64,000 nucleotides of DNA from CAG-632 sp963626805. Its GTDB lineage: Bacteria; Bacillota; Clostridia; Lachnospirales; Lachnospiraceae. Location of the stretch: assembly GCA_963626805.1 (NCBI GenBank), contig CAVFXS010000036.1:42026-106025 (forward strand), read 5' to 3'. A model generated the notes under the pieces. It ran no database searches. It was not told the origin of the DNA and was given only the letters and a program-made list of their open reading frames with translations. The translations under genes and the position numbers were made by a program. This document shows positions 9,521 through 18,571 of this stretch, piece after piece (position 1 is the first letter of the stretch; each line of letters opens with the position of its first letter).

Positions 9521-9549
9521 AGAAAAAAAGAGGTCACACGACCTCTTTT
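9521..9549 (-). terminator. Terminator after NUDIX gene
   Basis: A 10-bp stem (9526-9535 with 9540-9549), four-base loop and a run of seven T on the minus strand (9523-9529). The stem starts within the stop codon of the NUDIX gene and marks the end of the ruvA-to-NUDIX transcript. Confidence 0.85.
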
Positions 9550-10000
9550 AAAAATATTTCTTACTTCCCCACTGATTACACCGCTTCAGGTCTGTATATT
9601 CAGAATAAGCCTGTTCCAGAATCTGCTTCTCGTTCGGGAACTTTAATAAGTGATATGCTTCATGATACTTATAATATCCTGAATCTATGAAATATTCTTC
9701 TCGTTGTGGTTTACTGTAATAACTGTCGGCCATCATAAGATACCAGTGTACATCCTTGCAAACAACATCCACTGATGAATTGAACATATAATTACTCTTG
9801 CCAACGTACTTCATAATGGTCGCACGTACTCCGGTCTCTTCCATGACCTCACGCAAAGCGGTCTGGGCATGGCTCTCGCCCTCTTCAACCGTTCCCTTTG
9901 GCAATACCCATCCTTCATACTTATTTCTGTAATTCTTGTATAATAGAAGGATTTTACCTCTGAAAATTACCACACCACCACAGCTTGTTGCCTCAATCAT
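9548..10000 (-). CDS. NUDIX hydrolase
   Basis: 150 residues. A complete NUDIX box is at about 36-57, with G-x5-E-x7-REVMEETG, so the enzyme binds Mg and hydrolyses a nucleoside diphosphate linked to another group. The N-terminus ATSCGGVVIF...YEGWVLPKG resembles Ap4A hydrolase-type or general phosphohydrolase members; the substrate cannot be named. ATG 10000 follows AGGAGG by eight bases, better than the upstream ATG at 10045. It is the last gene of the run with the penicillin-binding protein and ends in a terminator. Confidence 0.9.
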   Translation of the reverse strand: MIEATSCGGVVIFRGKILLLYKNYRNKYEGWVLPKGTVEEGESHAQTALREVMEETGVRATIMKYVGKSNYMFNSSVDVVCKDVHWYLMMADSYYSKPQREEYFIDSGYYKYHEAYHLLKFPNEKQILEQAYSEYTDLKRCNQWGSKKYF

Positions 10001-10069
10001 TGCAATATCCTCCTGGTGTGACTTAAATCTTCTATAGTATACCAAGATTACAGTACCATTTCAACCACA

Positions 10070-11557
10070 TTATTGGTAATATGCGTCAAAAATCTGCTTT
10101 GCCACATTTACTGCTCTGATTCCGGAGGTATCCGCATCCTCAATCACAACCGAAACAACAATATCCGGGTTCTCCACATTGGAAAAGCCTACAAACCAGG
10201 AATGGGATTTCCCTTCGGAATTATATTCCGCAGTTCCTGTTTTTCCTGCCACGGTATATGTATCCGTATTCAATACCGACCCGGTACCGTATGTGACAAC
10301 ACCTTTCATCAGCTCTGTTATCTGTGCCGCCTCATCTGCGGATAGGATCCGCTTATATGCGGATGGAGAGAAGCGTTTTACATTCACTCCCTGATAGTTT
10401 TCAATGCTGTCCACCAGATATGGCTTCATCATAACACCGCCATTTGCCATTGTGGACATGATCAGGGCATTGTGTAATGGCGAAATCTGTGTATCGCCCT
10501 GTCCGATCACGGTCTGCGGAATCAACGATTTATCCGAACTGCTATCCAGCAAAAAGCTGCTTTGGGTATACGTTCCGCCATACGGCAGACTCTGGTTAAA
10601 CAGAAAATCTTCACACAGCTTATGGAAACTGTCCATATTCAGGGTTATTCCGATATTTGCAAATGAGGTATTGCAGGAGTATGCCATGGAATCCGCTAAT
10701 GATACTTCGCCATGCACGGTACTGTTATAGCAGTGAATCGTTACATTATTGAAAATATCCTCACCCTGACAGTTAAAATGATATTCCTCCCAATCCGAAT
10801 TTTCACGCATGTATTCCAGCGCAGTCAACACCTTGAAGGTAGAGCCCGGCGGATATAATCCCTGTGTTGCCCGATTTAAAAGGAGCGAATTATCCCAGGC
10901 CGTTCCATCGGAAACTGCCTGCCATACACCATCGATATTATTCGGATCAAAATCCGGCTTGGAAACCATCGCCAGGATCTTTCCGGTATCCGGCTCCATA
11001 ACAACAACGGCTCCTCTGCCGTCGCCCAGTGCATTATAAGCTGCGGTCTGCAGTCTGGTATCCAGGGTTGTTACGATCGTATCCCCCATATTCTTTTCTT
11101 CCTGCAATGCCTTGGCTGTCCGTTCAAAAATATTTGCGTTTGATGTGAGCAGATAGTAATTCGCCGTCAGCTCCACACCGGATTTTCCATATTTATCATA
11201 CCCCACAACATGGGCATACATATTTCCATATGGATAATACCGGGTATAGGAACCGTCATCCGCATACTGATTCGTTGCCAGAACAACTCCGTCACCGGAC
11301 ACAATATCTCCACGGATCACCCGTTCTGCCAGCTTATCCTGTCTTGTATTATAGGAATTAGCAATTACCGTCTGACTGTCCACGATCATAAACTTACAGA
11401 TGTAGCCTATCATGAGCAGAAAAATTCCGGTTATTACATACGTCACCAGCAGGATCGGTCTGTTAGCTATTTTGTTTTGCACGCCTCTTTGCTTTTCCCG
11501 CTGGAGGAATCTCTGGGGATTCACCGGCGAGGAGGATCTTTTCTTTTTCTCGTTCAA
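10070..11557 (-). CDS. Class B penicillin-binding protein (transpeptidase)
   Basis: Peptidoglycan D,D-transpeptidase of the FtsI/PbpA type, 495 residues. A cytosolic basic N-terminus is followed by a membrane helix at about 33-55, a short dimerisation region, and the transpeptidase domain with the three motifs S239-TFK (YPPGSTFK), S294-CN (YSCNTSF) and K439-TG (AGKTGTAEY). The start is a TTG at 11557 with GAGAGG nine bases upstream; the gene then overlaps the preceding FtsW-like gene by 95 bases. No ATG or good ribosome site lies between the end of that gene and the membrane helix. Its short N-terminal region and tight linkage to an FtsW/RodA glycosyltransferase resemble the PbpA-RodA pair, the likely working partner. 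Confidence 0.93.
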   Translation of the reverse strand: MNEKKKRSSSPVNPQRFLQREKQRGVQNKIANRPILLVTYVITGIFLLMIGYICKFMIVDSQTVIANSYNTRQDKLAERVIRGDIVSGDGVVLATNQYADDGSYTRYYPYGNMYAHVVGYDKYGKSGVELTANYYLLTSNANIFERTAKALQEEKNMGDTIVTTLDTRLQTAAYNALGDGRGAVVVMEPDTGKILAMVSKPDFDPNNIDGVWQAVSDGTAWDNSLLLNRATQGLYPPGSTFKVLTALEYMRENSDWEEYHFNCQGEDIFNNVTIHCYNSTVHGEVSLADSMAYSCNTSFANIGITLNMDSFHKLCEDFLFNQSLPYGGTYTQSSFLLDSSSDKSLIPQTVIGQGDTQISPLHNALIMSTMANGGVMMKPYLVDSIENYQGVNVKRFSPSAYKRILSADEAAQITELMKGVVTYGTGSVLNTDTYTVAGKTGTAEYNSEGKSHSWFVGFSNVENPDIVVSVVIEDADTSGIRAVNVAKQIFDAYYQ

Positions 11558-12914
11558 TTTTCTCAGCCTCTCTGGTTATAATAATGTTAATTCCCTGTAT
11601 GATCTGGAAAATAATCAGTGTACTGGTCACCGAGCTCAAACCATAACTGACGAGCGGTAACGTCACACCGGTCGACGGAATAAACTTCGTCGCTCCGCCG
11701 ATATTTAACAGAATCTGGAATATATAACAGATAGCAAATCCAAAGGCCATATTCTTATAGAAAATATGCTTGGACCGCATTGCAATATCTATAAATCCTA
11801 TAAATACACTAAAGCAGATCAGAATCAGGATCAATGCCGTAAACACGCCCATTTCTTCTGCGATTGCCGAAAAGATGAAATCACTTTCCCGCACCGGGAT
11901 CTTCTCCGGCATACCATCCATTAAACCGGAGCCAAACCATCCGCCGGAACCGATCGCAAACAGCGACTGTGCGATCTGATATCCGCTATTATCAATGTCC
12001 GACCATGGATTCAGCCAGTTTTGCACCCGGACCATAACATGCTGGAATAACTGCTTTCGGAACAGCAGGAATGCAAATCCTCCCAGAACACAGACCCCGC
12101 CCAGACATCCGAAGAAGTAAAGCGGTCTTCTGGTTGCCGCATAAAGCATTGTAATATAGATTACAAAAAAGATCAGTGCACCACCCAGGTCTTTTTCCAG
12201 CACCAGCACTCCGATATGGACTGCCGCAAATCCGGTGGCGATCATAACCTGTCTAAACTCCGTACTCTTCGCCAGAATACTGGCAACAAAGAACACAAAC
12301 AGTATTTTCACAAATTCCGATGGCTGAAGCGAGATCGTGATATCATGCGGAAGTTCAAATGCCAGCCAGTTTCTGGCACCGTACTGTGAAATTCCATGTA
12401 CCAGACCGTTGCCTGGTATAAATACCGTCAGCAAGGCCAGAATCCCTAATACGCCATACAGGTAATAATGTTTTCTGAGCTCCAGCTTCTGCAGCATAAT
12501 CCATGGAATAAAGCTGACTAAAACCTGCGTTACTGTTGCGATCAGAAACTGCTTGATCGCCAGGCTGAAATTAAGCCGTGTCAGCATTGTATAGCCAAAC
12601 AGCAGCAGAATACACATATTGTTTGTGATCAGTCTGGAGGAACGCGGATAATACCGGTGATATAGCACCATATATAATACCGCCATCAGGATCTGTGCAC
12701 CGTACAGGATCAGAATCTTTATGGATTCTGTTTTTAAGAACAGCGTCAGATACCAGAGAAAATGAACCGCAAAAATCAAAATGATCTGCTTGGTCAGCTT
12801 GCGTTCTCTCACAGCCTTATCGGTCGACCTGAATATGCTGAAACACAACCATCCATAGATGGTCAGCAGCACAATTCCTATATATTGTGAAATGATCGTG
12901 ATTACCGTAATCAT
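11463..12914 (-). CDS. FtsW/RodA/SpoVE-family peptidoglycan glycosyltransferase
   Basis: SEDS-family lipid II polymerase, 483 residues with about 12 membrane helices. Visible family motifs include QPSEFVKILFVFF, LEKDLGGALIFFVIYITML, GSGGWFGSGLMDG, ESDFIFSAIAEEMG and the conserved TGVTLPLVSYGLSS near the C-terminus. The N-terminus is longer than in FtsW, with extra helices, as in Clostridia and actinobacterial RodA. It is followed by its cognate transpeptidase, whose start overlaps its last 31 codons. Whether it serves division or elongation cannot be decided from sequence alone. Confidence 0.94.
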   Translation of the reverse strand: MITVITIISQYIGIVLLTIYGWLCFSIFRSTDKAVRERKLTKQIILIFAVHFLWYLTLFLKTESIKILILYGAQILMAVLYMVLYHRYYPRSSRLITNNMCILLLFGYTMLTRLNFSLAIKQFLIATVTQVLVSFIPWIMLQKLELRKHYYLYGVLGILALLTVFIPGNGLVHGISQYGARNWLAFELPHDITISLQPSEFVKILFVFFVASILAKSTEFRQVMIATGFAAVHIGVLVLEKDLGGALIFFVIYITMLYAATRRPLYFFGCLGGVCVLGGFAFLLFRKQLFQHVMVRVQNWLNPWSDIDNSGYQIAQSLFAIGSGGWFGSGLMDGMPEKIPVRESDFIFSAIAEEMGVFTALILILICFSVFIGFIDIAMRSKHIFYKNMAFGFAICYIFQILLNIGGATKFIPSTGVTLPLVSYGLSSVTSTLIIFQIIQGINIIITREAEKIEREKEKILLAGESPEIPPAGKAKRRAKQNS

Positions 12915-12915
12915 T

Positions 12916-15291
12916 CTATTCGATTCCTTTCCTGTAGTGTCCCTCCTGGCAGATGCCCGCCGGTCTTAACGCCAGTATTTTCTCCGCCTGGCTTCCGGTT
13001 TCGGTCGTCAGTACGATCCGATAGTCCCTGATCCTCGTCAGATCATATCTTCTCTCCAGCAGAGATATCGGTTTCTTCTGATAAATGATATTATAACATT
13101 CCTTACAAACCGCTTTTGCAATATAAGTATCGCCATGTACATTGGAAAATTCCAGATCAGTGGCATTTCGCATCTCGCACTTATCATTATTCTTATAAAC
13201 ACACTGTGCCGAGATCATAACTGCCGGCTGCTCATATATCACCCATTCCCAGTGTGTTTCCGGTGTATGCATTATCAGTGCTTCCAGTTCTTCCCGGTTT
13301 AATTCCATCGGAAGTGTCATGGTATGACATCCAAAGGCTTTCTGACAGACCTCAGCAGCCTTATGATTATATACATAAACCGAATCATCCAGCACTGCCG
13401 ACATCCGTTTTCCGGTATCTATCCAGAGTGCCACCTCATCAAATGTCCTTAACAAACATCCATCCGCATCTGTCAGAAGCATTCGAAGTATTCGATCCTT
13501 CATGTTCTGTCGATAGCAATGTGGCAGTGCCAGGTATGCGAGCTTTCCGTGCTCCCGAATCTGCCCGATCATATTAGCGATATCCGAATCCGGAAATGAC
13601 TCAAGCTCAATATCGATTCGACATACCGCTTCTGTCTGCATCGCCGCCCGAAGCTGTTCCTTCGTTGCAATCGTGACAGCCAGTCTTTTCACCGGAACGC
13701 CTTCTTCATATTTCTCTGCTTCCGGATTTTCTGTTCCTGCGTCCCGCTTCTGCATATCCAATGAATCCGCCGGTACCGTACAGGTCCTGTGACAACGCTC
13801 TCTGCATCGCTGTTCCAGCCGGCTTAATGCCTCTCTGCGCAGCTGATTAAACTCCTTCATGGAGAAGAATATATTCTCATCCATATCAAGCGTGATCTGT
13901 GCTATCTCAAACGGAGCGTCCCCAAGCTTTCCAAGCTTCTCCCGGATCACAGCTTCTGTCAACGGCTGATTTTCCGCCATCGTTACGATACCGCCGGTGA
14001 CCGTTACGGCTTCATCACCGCATGACATTCTGATTGTAGCAGATAAGTCTTTCCGCAGAATAACGGAAATGTGAACTTTTTCTTTCAATTCATGATGCTG
14101 ATTTTTCTCAAGCAGTGCCTCTGCAAGCTGCTTGTTTTTCGTTCGGTAGACCGGATCTCCGATCCGGATCTGACGCAATCTGGATGCATTTAATACAACC
14201 TCCTGCCCCGTTCTGTCTGTCTTTCCGGATGTCAATTCAATATTTTCACCGCTTCGTGTACGGATTTCCAGTACATCGCCTGCATTTAAGTTCTGTTTTA
14301 ACCGGATGGTCACCGTACCTCCCTGAATAGCCTGTACGGCTCCGAGACAGATTCCGTTATGGTTGTTCCGCTCCATACACATCATAGCTTTTCCATTCTG
14401 CATGAAAAAATATCCGTCCGTAAAGCCTCCACGGTTAAATATATCTGCCAGCTCCTGTCTCCGCTGCTCTGTCTGAAATGCCCTCTGATCCATGTATGCA
14501 TCCACTGCCTGCCTGTATGCCTGTACAGCAGAGATCACGTATTCCGCCCGTTTCATTCTTCCCTCTATCTTAAAGGAATCCACACCTGCTTCAATTAGTT
14601 GCGGGACGGTATCCAGAGCACAGAGATCCTTCGGACTTAACAGATACTGTTCCCGTCCGCTGCGATCTTTATATAACTGTCGGCATGGCTGGGCACATCG
14701 TCCCCGGTTTCCACTTCTGCCACCGATCAGACTGCTCATCAGACATCTGCCCGAATAAGAATAGCAGAGTGCTCCGTGAACAAATACCTCAATATCAACG
14801 CCACCCTGCTCCCTAATTACCGAAATCTCCTGCATAGATAATTCTCTGGCCGGGACTATCCTGCATACCCCAAGATCTTTTAACACCTGACACGCCTGCG
14901 GTGTCGTAATACTCATCTGGGTACTTGCATGAAGCTCCAGCTCCGGATATTCTGCATGGATCATGGATAGCACGCCCATATCCTGAACAATTACAGCATG
15001 CAGCCCTGCCTCATACGGAATACGCAGAAACCTTCGCAAAGACTCCAGCTCGGATTCCTTCACCAGTGTATTGGTCGTCAGATATAATTTCTTTCCATGC
15101 ATTCTGACATATTCGATTGCCTGAACCAGCTCCTGATCCGACAGATTGGACGCATAAGCTCTGGCGCCAAACACCTGTCCTCCCAGATACACAGCATCTG
15201 CTCCTGCCTGAAATGCCTGTTTCATGATTTCAAAAGAGCCTGCCGGTGCCAGTATTTCCGGCCGTCTGTTATTTTTCCTCATTTCTTCCAT
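12916..15291 (-). CDS. U32-family peptidase/RlhA-like rRNA hydroxylation protein
   Basis: 791 residues. The N-terminal U32 domain has PEILAPAGSFE, ELHASTQMSITT and EVFVHGALCYSYSGRC; the following cysteines (CLMSSLIGGRSGNRGRCAQPC) are the conserved cluster of the family. The C-terminal part fits the DUF3656/collagenase-like extension and has further cysteines (CVYKNNDKCEM, CKECYN). E. coli RlhA, a member with this layout, hydroxylates cytidine in 23S rRNA; that is the best guess, though old annotation calls these collagenases. ATG 15291 follows GGAGG by six bases and overlaps zapA by 23 bases. Confidence 0.88.
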   Translation of the reverse strand: MEEMRKNNRRPEILAPAGSFEIMKQAFQAGADAVYLGGQVFGARAYASNLSDQELVQAIEYVRMHGKKLYLTTNTLVKESELESLRRFLRIPYEAGLHAVIVQDMGVLSMIHAEYPELELHASTQMSITTPQACQVLKDLGVCRIVPARELSMQEISVIREQGGVDIEVFVHGALCYSYSGRCLMSSLIGGRSGNRGRCAQPCRQLYKDRSGREQYLLSPKDLCALDTVPQLIEAGVDSFKIEGRMKRAEYVISAVQAYRQAVDAYMDQRAFQTEQRRQELADIFNRGGFTDGYFFMQNGKAMMCMERNNHNGICLGAVQAIQGGTVTIRLKQNLNAGDVLEIRTRSGENIELTSGKTDRTGQEVVLNASRLRQIRIGDPVYRTKNKQLAEALLEKNQHHELKEKVHISVILRKDLSATIRMSCGDEAVTVTGGIVTMAENQPLTEAVIREKLGKLGDAPFEIAQITLDMDENIFFSMKEFNQLRREALSRLEQRCRERCHRTCTVPADSLDMQKRDAGTENPEAEKYEEGVPVKRLAVTIATKEQLRAAMQTEAVCRIDIELESFPDSDIANMIGQIREHGKLAYLALPHCYRQNMKDRILRMLLTDADGCLLRTFDEVALWIDTGKRMSAVLDDSVYVYNHKAAEVCQKAFGCHTMTLPMELNREELEALIMHTPETHWEWVIYEQPAVMISAQCVYKNNDKCEMRNATDLEFSNVHGDTYIAKAVCKECYNIIYQKKPISLLERRYDLTRIRDYRIVLTTETGSQAEKILALRPAGICQEGHYRKGIE

Positions 15292-15679
15292 GCTCTGCCT
15301 CCAGCTGGATGATCTTACGCTGAAGTGCATTTACCTGCTCTTTATATTCTTCTACCAGTTTTAATGCGGATTCCTGCTTGATTCTGGTTTCAATTACCTC
15401 ATGCCGCAGATCATATAGCTGCTTTTCCTTCTCATCTTCCTGTTTTCCACTGACCTCTGCCTGCTTCTTTGCCTTAAAATAATCATCTGCAATATTAAGT
15501 GCCAGCAGAATCCCCTGATGTTCTGCACTCAGCTTCCGGTAATGCTCACTACCTTTACATTCCGAAATCTTATTATTAATATACAATGCAACACTCTGCA
15601 GATATTCCTCACTCTCATATCCGCTCAATGTATAAACCTTTCCGTTAATAATTACCGGTGTATCTTTTTTCTCTGCCAT
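15269..15679 (-). CDS. zapA: Cell division protein ZapA
   Basis: 136 residues. The N-terminal ZapA fold is clear (VIINGKVYTLSGYESEEYLQSVALYINNKI) and is followed by a long coiled coil to the end. ZapA binds FtsZ filaments and promotes bundling at the Z ring. The family usually has about 85-110 residues, so the coiled coil is a little longer than usual. It lies 11 bases after ruvB; the U32 gene starts inside its end. Confidence 0.9.
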   Translation of the reverse strand: MAEKKDTPVIINGKVYTLSGYESEEYLQSVALYINNKISECKGSEHYRKLSAEHQGILLALNIADDYFKAKKQAEVSGKQEDEKEKQLYDLRHEVIETRIKQESALKLVEEYKEQVNALQRKIIQLEAEHGRNEEK

Positions 15680-15690
15680 ACTGTTCCTCC

Positions 15691-16701
15691 TTATTCGTCC
15701 TTTGCGTTTTCATGCTGTATTCCGAAATGCTGATAACACAGCTCCGTTACCACCCGTCCCCGTGGGGTTCTGTTTATAAATCCGTTTTTAATCAGATATG
15801 GTTCGTATACATCCTCTATCGTTCCGGCATCTTCTCCAACCGCTGCAGCCAGTGTCTCCAGCCCGACCGGTTTTCCTCCGAACTTTTCAATCATGGTCCA
15901 CAGAAGGTTCCTGTCTGTTTCATCCAGCCCCAGGGTGTCTACCTCCAACCGGTTCAGGGCATTCTGTGCAATCTCATAGGTGATGCCGCCCTGATACTCC
16001 ACCTCTGCGAAGTCTCGCACACGCTTTAACAGACGATTTGCCAGTCTCGGCGTGCCCCGTGACCGTTTTGCGATTTCAACCGCTCCGGCAGTATCGATCT
16101 CGATTCCCAGTACATAAGCGGAACGTTCCAGGATGTCCGTCAGCTCCGGCACCGTATAAAACTCCAGACGATTTACCACGCCAAACCGGTCTCTTAACGG
16201 TGCTGTCAGCATACCTGCTCTGGTCGTTGCTCCGATCAATGTAAAATGCGGCAGATCCAGCCGGATAGATCTTGTAGCCGCTCCTTTGCCGATCATCACA
16301 TCAATTGCAAAATCCTCCATCGCAGGATATAAAACCTCTTCCACCTGACGATTCAGCCGATGGATCTCATCAATAAAAAGAACATCATGCTCCGATAAAT
16401 TATTCAGAATCGCTGCCAGCTCTCCCGGTTTCTCAATCGCCGGTCCCGAAGTAATCTTTAAGTTCACCTTCATCTCATTGGCTACGATTGATGCCAGCGT
16501 TGTTTTACCAAGTCCCGGTGGGCCATATAACAGAACATGATCCAGCGATTCCCCACGTTGCTTTGCCGCTTCAATGAATACCTTCAGGTTATTCTTCACC
16601 TTCTCCTGTCCGATATAATCATCCAGATACTTCGGTCGCAGGCTTCCTTCGATCGCCACATCCTCTTCTGTAAATTCAGTTGTAATAATCCGATTGTTCA
16701 T
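15691..16701 (-). CDS. ruvB: Holliday junction helicase RuvB
   Basis: AAA+ motor that drives branch migration with RuvA. 336 residues, a normal length. The N-terminal SLRPKYLDDYIGQEKV motif, Walker A GPPGLGKTT, Walker B DEIHR, sensor 1 GATTRAG and arginine finger region LRDRFG are present; the C-terminal winged helix has INRTPRGRVVTELCY. It follows ruvA with 29 bases between. Confidence 0.98.
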   Translation of the reverse strand: MNNRIITTEFTEEDVAIEGSLRPKYLDDYIGQEKVKNNLKVFIEAAKQRGESLDHVLLYGPPGLGKTTLASIVANEMKVNLKITSGPAIEKPGELAAILNNLSEHDVLFIDEIHRLNRQVEEVLYPAMEDFAIDVMIGKGAATRSIRLDLPHFTLIGATTRAGMLTAPLRDRFGVVNRLEFYTVPELTDILERSAYVLGIEIDTAGAVEIAKRSRGTPRLANRLLKRVRDFAEVEYQGGITYEIAQNALNRLEVDTLGLDETDRNLLWTMIEKFGGKPVGLETLAAAVGEDAGTIEDVYEPYLIKNGFINRTPRGRVVTELCYQHFGIQHENAKDE

Positions 16702-16730
16702 TCTGTTCTATCCATTCCCGGTCTGAGCCG

Positions 16731-17342
16731 TTATATTAATTTCTTTAATGCTGCCTTCAGCAGTTCTTCCGTATTCATTTCCTGTGCGGCATCTACTCTG
16801 CGGATTGCCTGCATTGCCTCCGATTGTGAATAACCGAGACTCACCAGTGCCATCGCAACCGAAGCGGTAATGTCTTCGTCAGCGACTGCCCCTGCAGACT
16901 CTGCCACGGATCGATCGTCCCTTGGTTCCAGCATAGATTCCAGCTCAATCTTATCATGCAGCTCCATAATAATGCGCTGTGCACCCTTCATTCCGATACC
17001 GTTGGCCTTCGTTAATGCCTTCGCATCTCCGCTTAATACTGCCATCTGAATATCCGCGACTGACAAGGCCGATAGCAATGCCATACCTGCCTTCGGTCCG
17101 ACACCGGAAATCCCGATCAACAGCTGAAAGATCTCCTTTGCCTGCTTTGTCCGGAATCCGTATAGACTAATTCCATCCTCCCGGACATTCATATGTATAT
17201 AAATGAGAATAGACTGGCCAATACCGGGAAGCTCACTGATATCCAATGCCGACATATAAATCTGATATCCCATTCCCTGATGATCCAGAATCACAGAATC
17301 CTCTGACATTTCTTCCAATGTTCCACGTATATATGCTAACAT
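16731..17342 (-). CDS. ruvA: Holliday junction DNA helicase RuvA
   Basis: Junction-binding partner of RuvB, 203 residues. N-terminal OB fold, helix-hairpin-helix motifs (LIGISGVGPKAGMALLSAL; KANGIGMKGAQRIIMEL) and the C-terminal domain III (MALVSLGYSQSEAMQAIRRV), which contacts RuvB, are all seen. ATG 17342 follows GGAGG by five bases. It is the first gene of the run and has a good promoter just upstream. Confidence 0.97.
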   Translation of the reverse strand: MLAYIRGTLEEMSEDSVILDHQGMGYQIYMSALDISELPGIGQSILIYIHMNVREDGISLYGFRTKQAKEIFQLLIGISGVGPKAGMALLSALSVADIQMAVLSGDAKALTKANGIGMKGAQRIIMELHDKIELESMLEPRDDRSVAESAGAVADEDITASVAMALVSLGYSQSEAMQAIRRVDAAQEMNTEELLKAALKKLI

Positions 17343-17369
17343 AGCCGCCTCCAGTTCTTTTTGTACATT

Positions 17370-17398
17370 AGTATAGCATAGAAATCCTCATTAAGCAA
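17370..17398 (-). promoter_or_regulatory. Sigma-A-type promoter for ruvA operon
   Basis: On the minus strand, -35 TTGCTT (17393-17398), 17-base spacer, -10 TATACT (17370-17375). It lies 28 bases upstream of the ruvA start. The same two hexamers occur at the tRNA-Glu promoter at 39132-39160. Confidence 0.7.
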
Positions 17399-17428
17399 AA
17401 AATAACTGCAAAACACCTGATAGTTTGT

Positions 17429-17434
17429 TATAAT
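17429..17434 (+). promoter_or_regulatory. Possible -10 element for YprB-type gene
   Basis: A TATAAT hexamer 43 bases upstream of the plus-strand start. No good -35 is seen at the right distance, so this is tentative. Confidence 0.4.
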
Positions 17435-17476
17435 GAACGATAGTAATTTATTGATCCGACAGACCGAGGAATAAGC

Positions 17477-18571
17477 ATGAAAACATACACAGGAACCTTA
17501 AATCAATCTGAACTTTATTGTCTGGAACTCCGGCATCAACCGGCAGATGTCCTGCTATTTGATATTGAAACAACCGGCTTTTCGGTTAGGAATACGATGC
17601 TGTACCTGATCGGAATGTGTTTCTATTCCGACGATTCCTGGCATTACCAGATGCTCTTCAATGATGACGGGCATTCGGAGCTGACCATCCTGGATACCTT
17701 CCTGCATATTATTTCCTCATTTCATACTCTGATTCATTTCAATGGAGACGGCTTTGATCTCCGGTATCTAAGGGAGAAATATACCCAGTACCGGACCTTA
17801 ACCTCCGGTCGGTACTTCGAGCACGCGATTCCATTTCTGGAAGCACTTGAAAGTGTTGATTTATACAAACTGATCAAGCCTTACCGCTCCGGTCTTGCTC
17901 TGCCCGACCTGAAATTAAAGACCGTACAACAGGCTCTTAACATTCCGAGAACCGATCCATATTCCGGTGGAGAACTGATAAAGCTCTATAAGACCTATTT
18001 AAAAGAACAGAGCGAAGACTTACAGAGAATGCTTTTACAGCACAACTATGACGATATTCTGGCTATAATTCCCATGTTGCGTTTATTATCCTTTGAATCA
18101 CTGACAGCCCATGAATTTCAACTGATCACAGTACAGGAACAGGAATCCTGTCTTTCTCTGACTCTGACCTTCCCGCAGCCGATTCCGCTCTGCTATAAGA
18201 AAAAAAATGCATATGGCAGCCTTCAGATTGCTGGCACCTGCGGAACATTGCTTATTCCTTTACAAAGGGAAGAGCTTCGCTATTATTTGAAAAATTGGAA
18301 GGATTATTACTACCTTCCGGTCGAGGATACTGTTATGCATAAAAGTATTGCTGCATTCGTGGATACCGGATATAAACAGAAAGCGACTAAGGAAACCGGA
18401 TTTTTGAAGCACACCTCTGTTTTCTTTCCATGTCCGCAGGGTCTCGCCTGCAGCCCCGATAAACTATATAAAAGAAACAGCTCCGACCCCATTTCTCATG
18501 CTGAATGGAAGCCGGAATTGTCTGAAAATACTCGTTTCTGGACGGATTATCTCATCTCATCTTTTTTGTAA
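17477..18571 (+). CDS. YprB-type RNase H-fold exonuclease-like protein
   Basis: 364 residues. The N-terminal half is a DnaQ-like/RNase H-like 3'-5' exonuclease fold: DIETTGF (first acidic motif), LIHFNGDGFDLRYLREKY (second) and a HNYDDILAIIPMLRLL third motif with the last aspartate. This matches the YprB ribonuclease-H-like domain of Firmicutes. The C-terminal half is less recognisable. It runs opposite to its neighbours and its last 25 bases overlap the 3' end of cheR. The cellular substrate is not known. Confidence 0.85.
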   Translation: MKTYTGTLNQSELYCLELRHQPADVLLFDIETTGFSVRNTMLYLIGMCFYSDDSWHYQMLFNDDGHSELTILDTFLHIISSFHTLIHFNGDGFDLRYLREKYTQYRTLTSGRYFEHAIPFLEALESVDLYKLIKPYRSGLALPDLKLKTVQQALNIPRTDPYSGGELIKLYKTYLKEQSEDLQRMLLQHNYDDILAIIPMLRLLSFESLTAHEFQLITVQEQESCLSLTLTFPQPIPLCYKKKNAYGSLQIAGTCGTLLIPLQREELRYYLKNWKDYYYLPVEDTVMHKSIAAFVDTGYKQKATKETGFLKHTSVFFPCPQGLACSPDKLYKRNSSDPISHAEWKPELSENTRFWTDYLISSFL

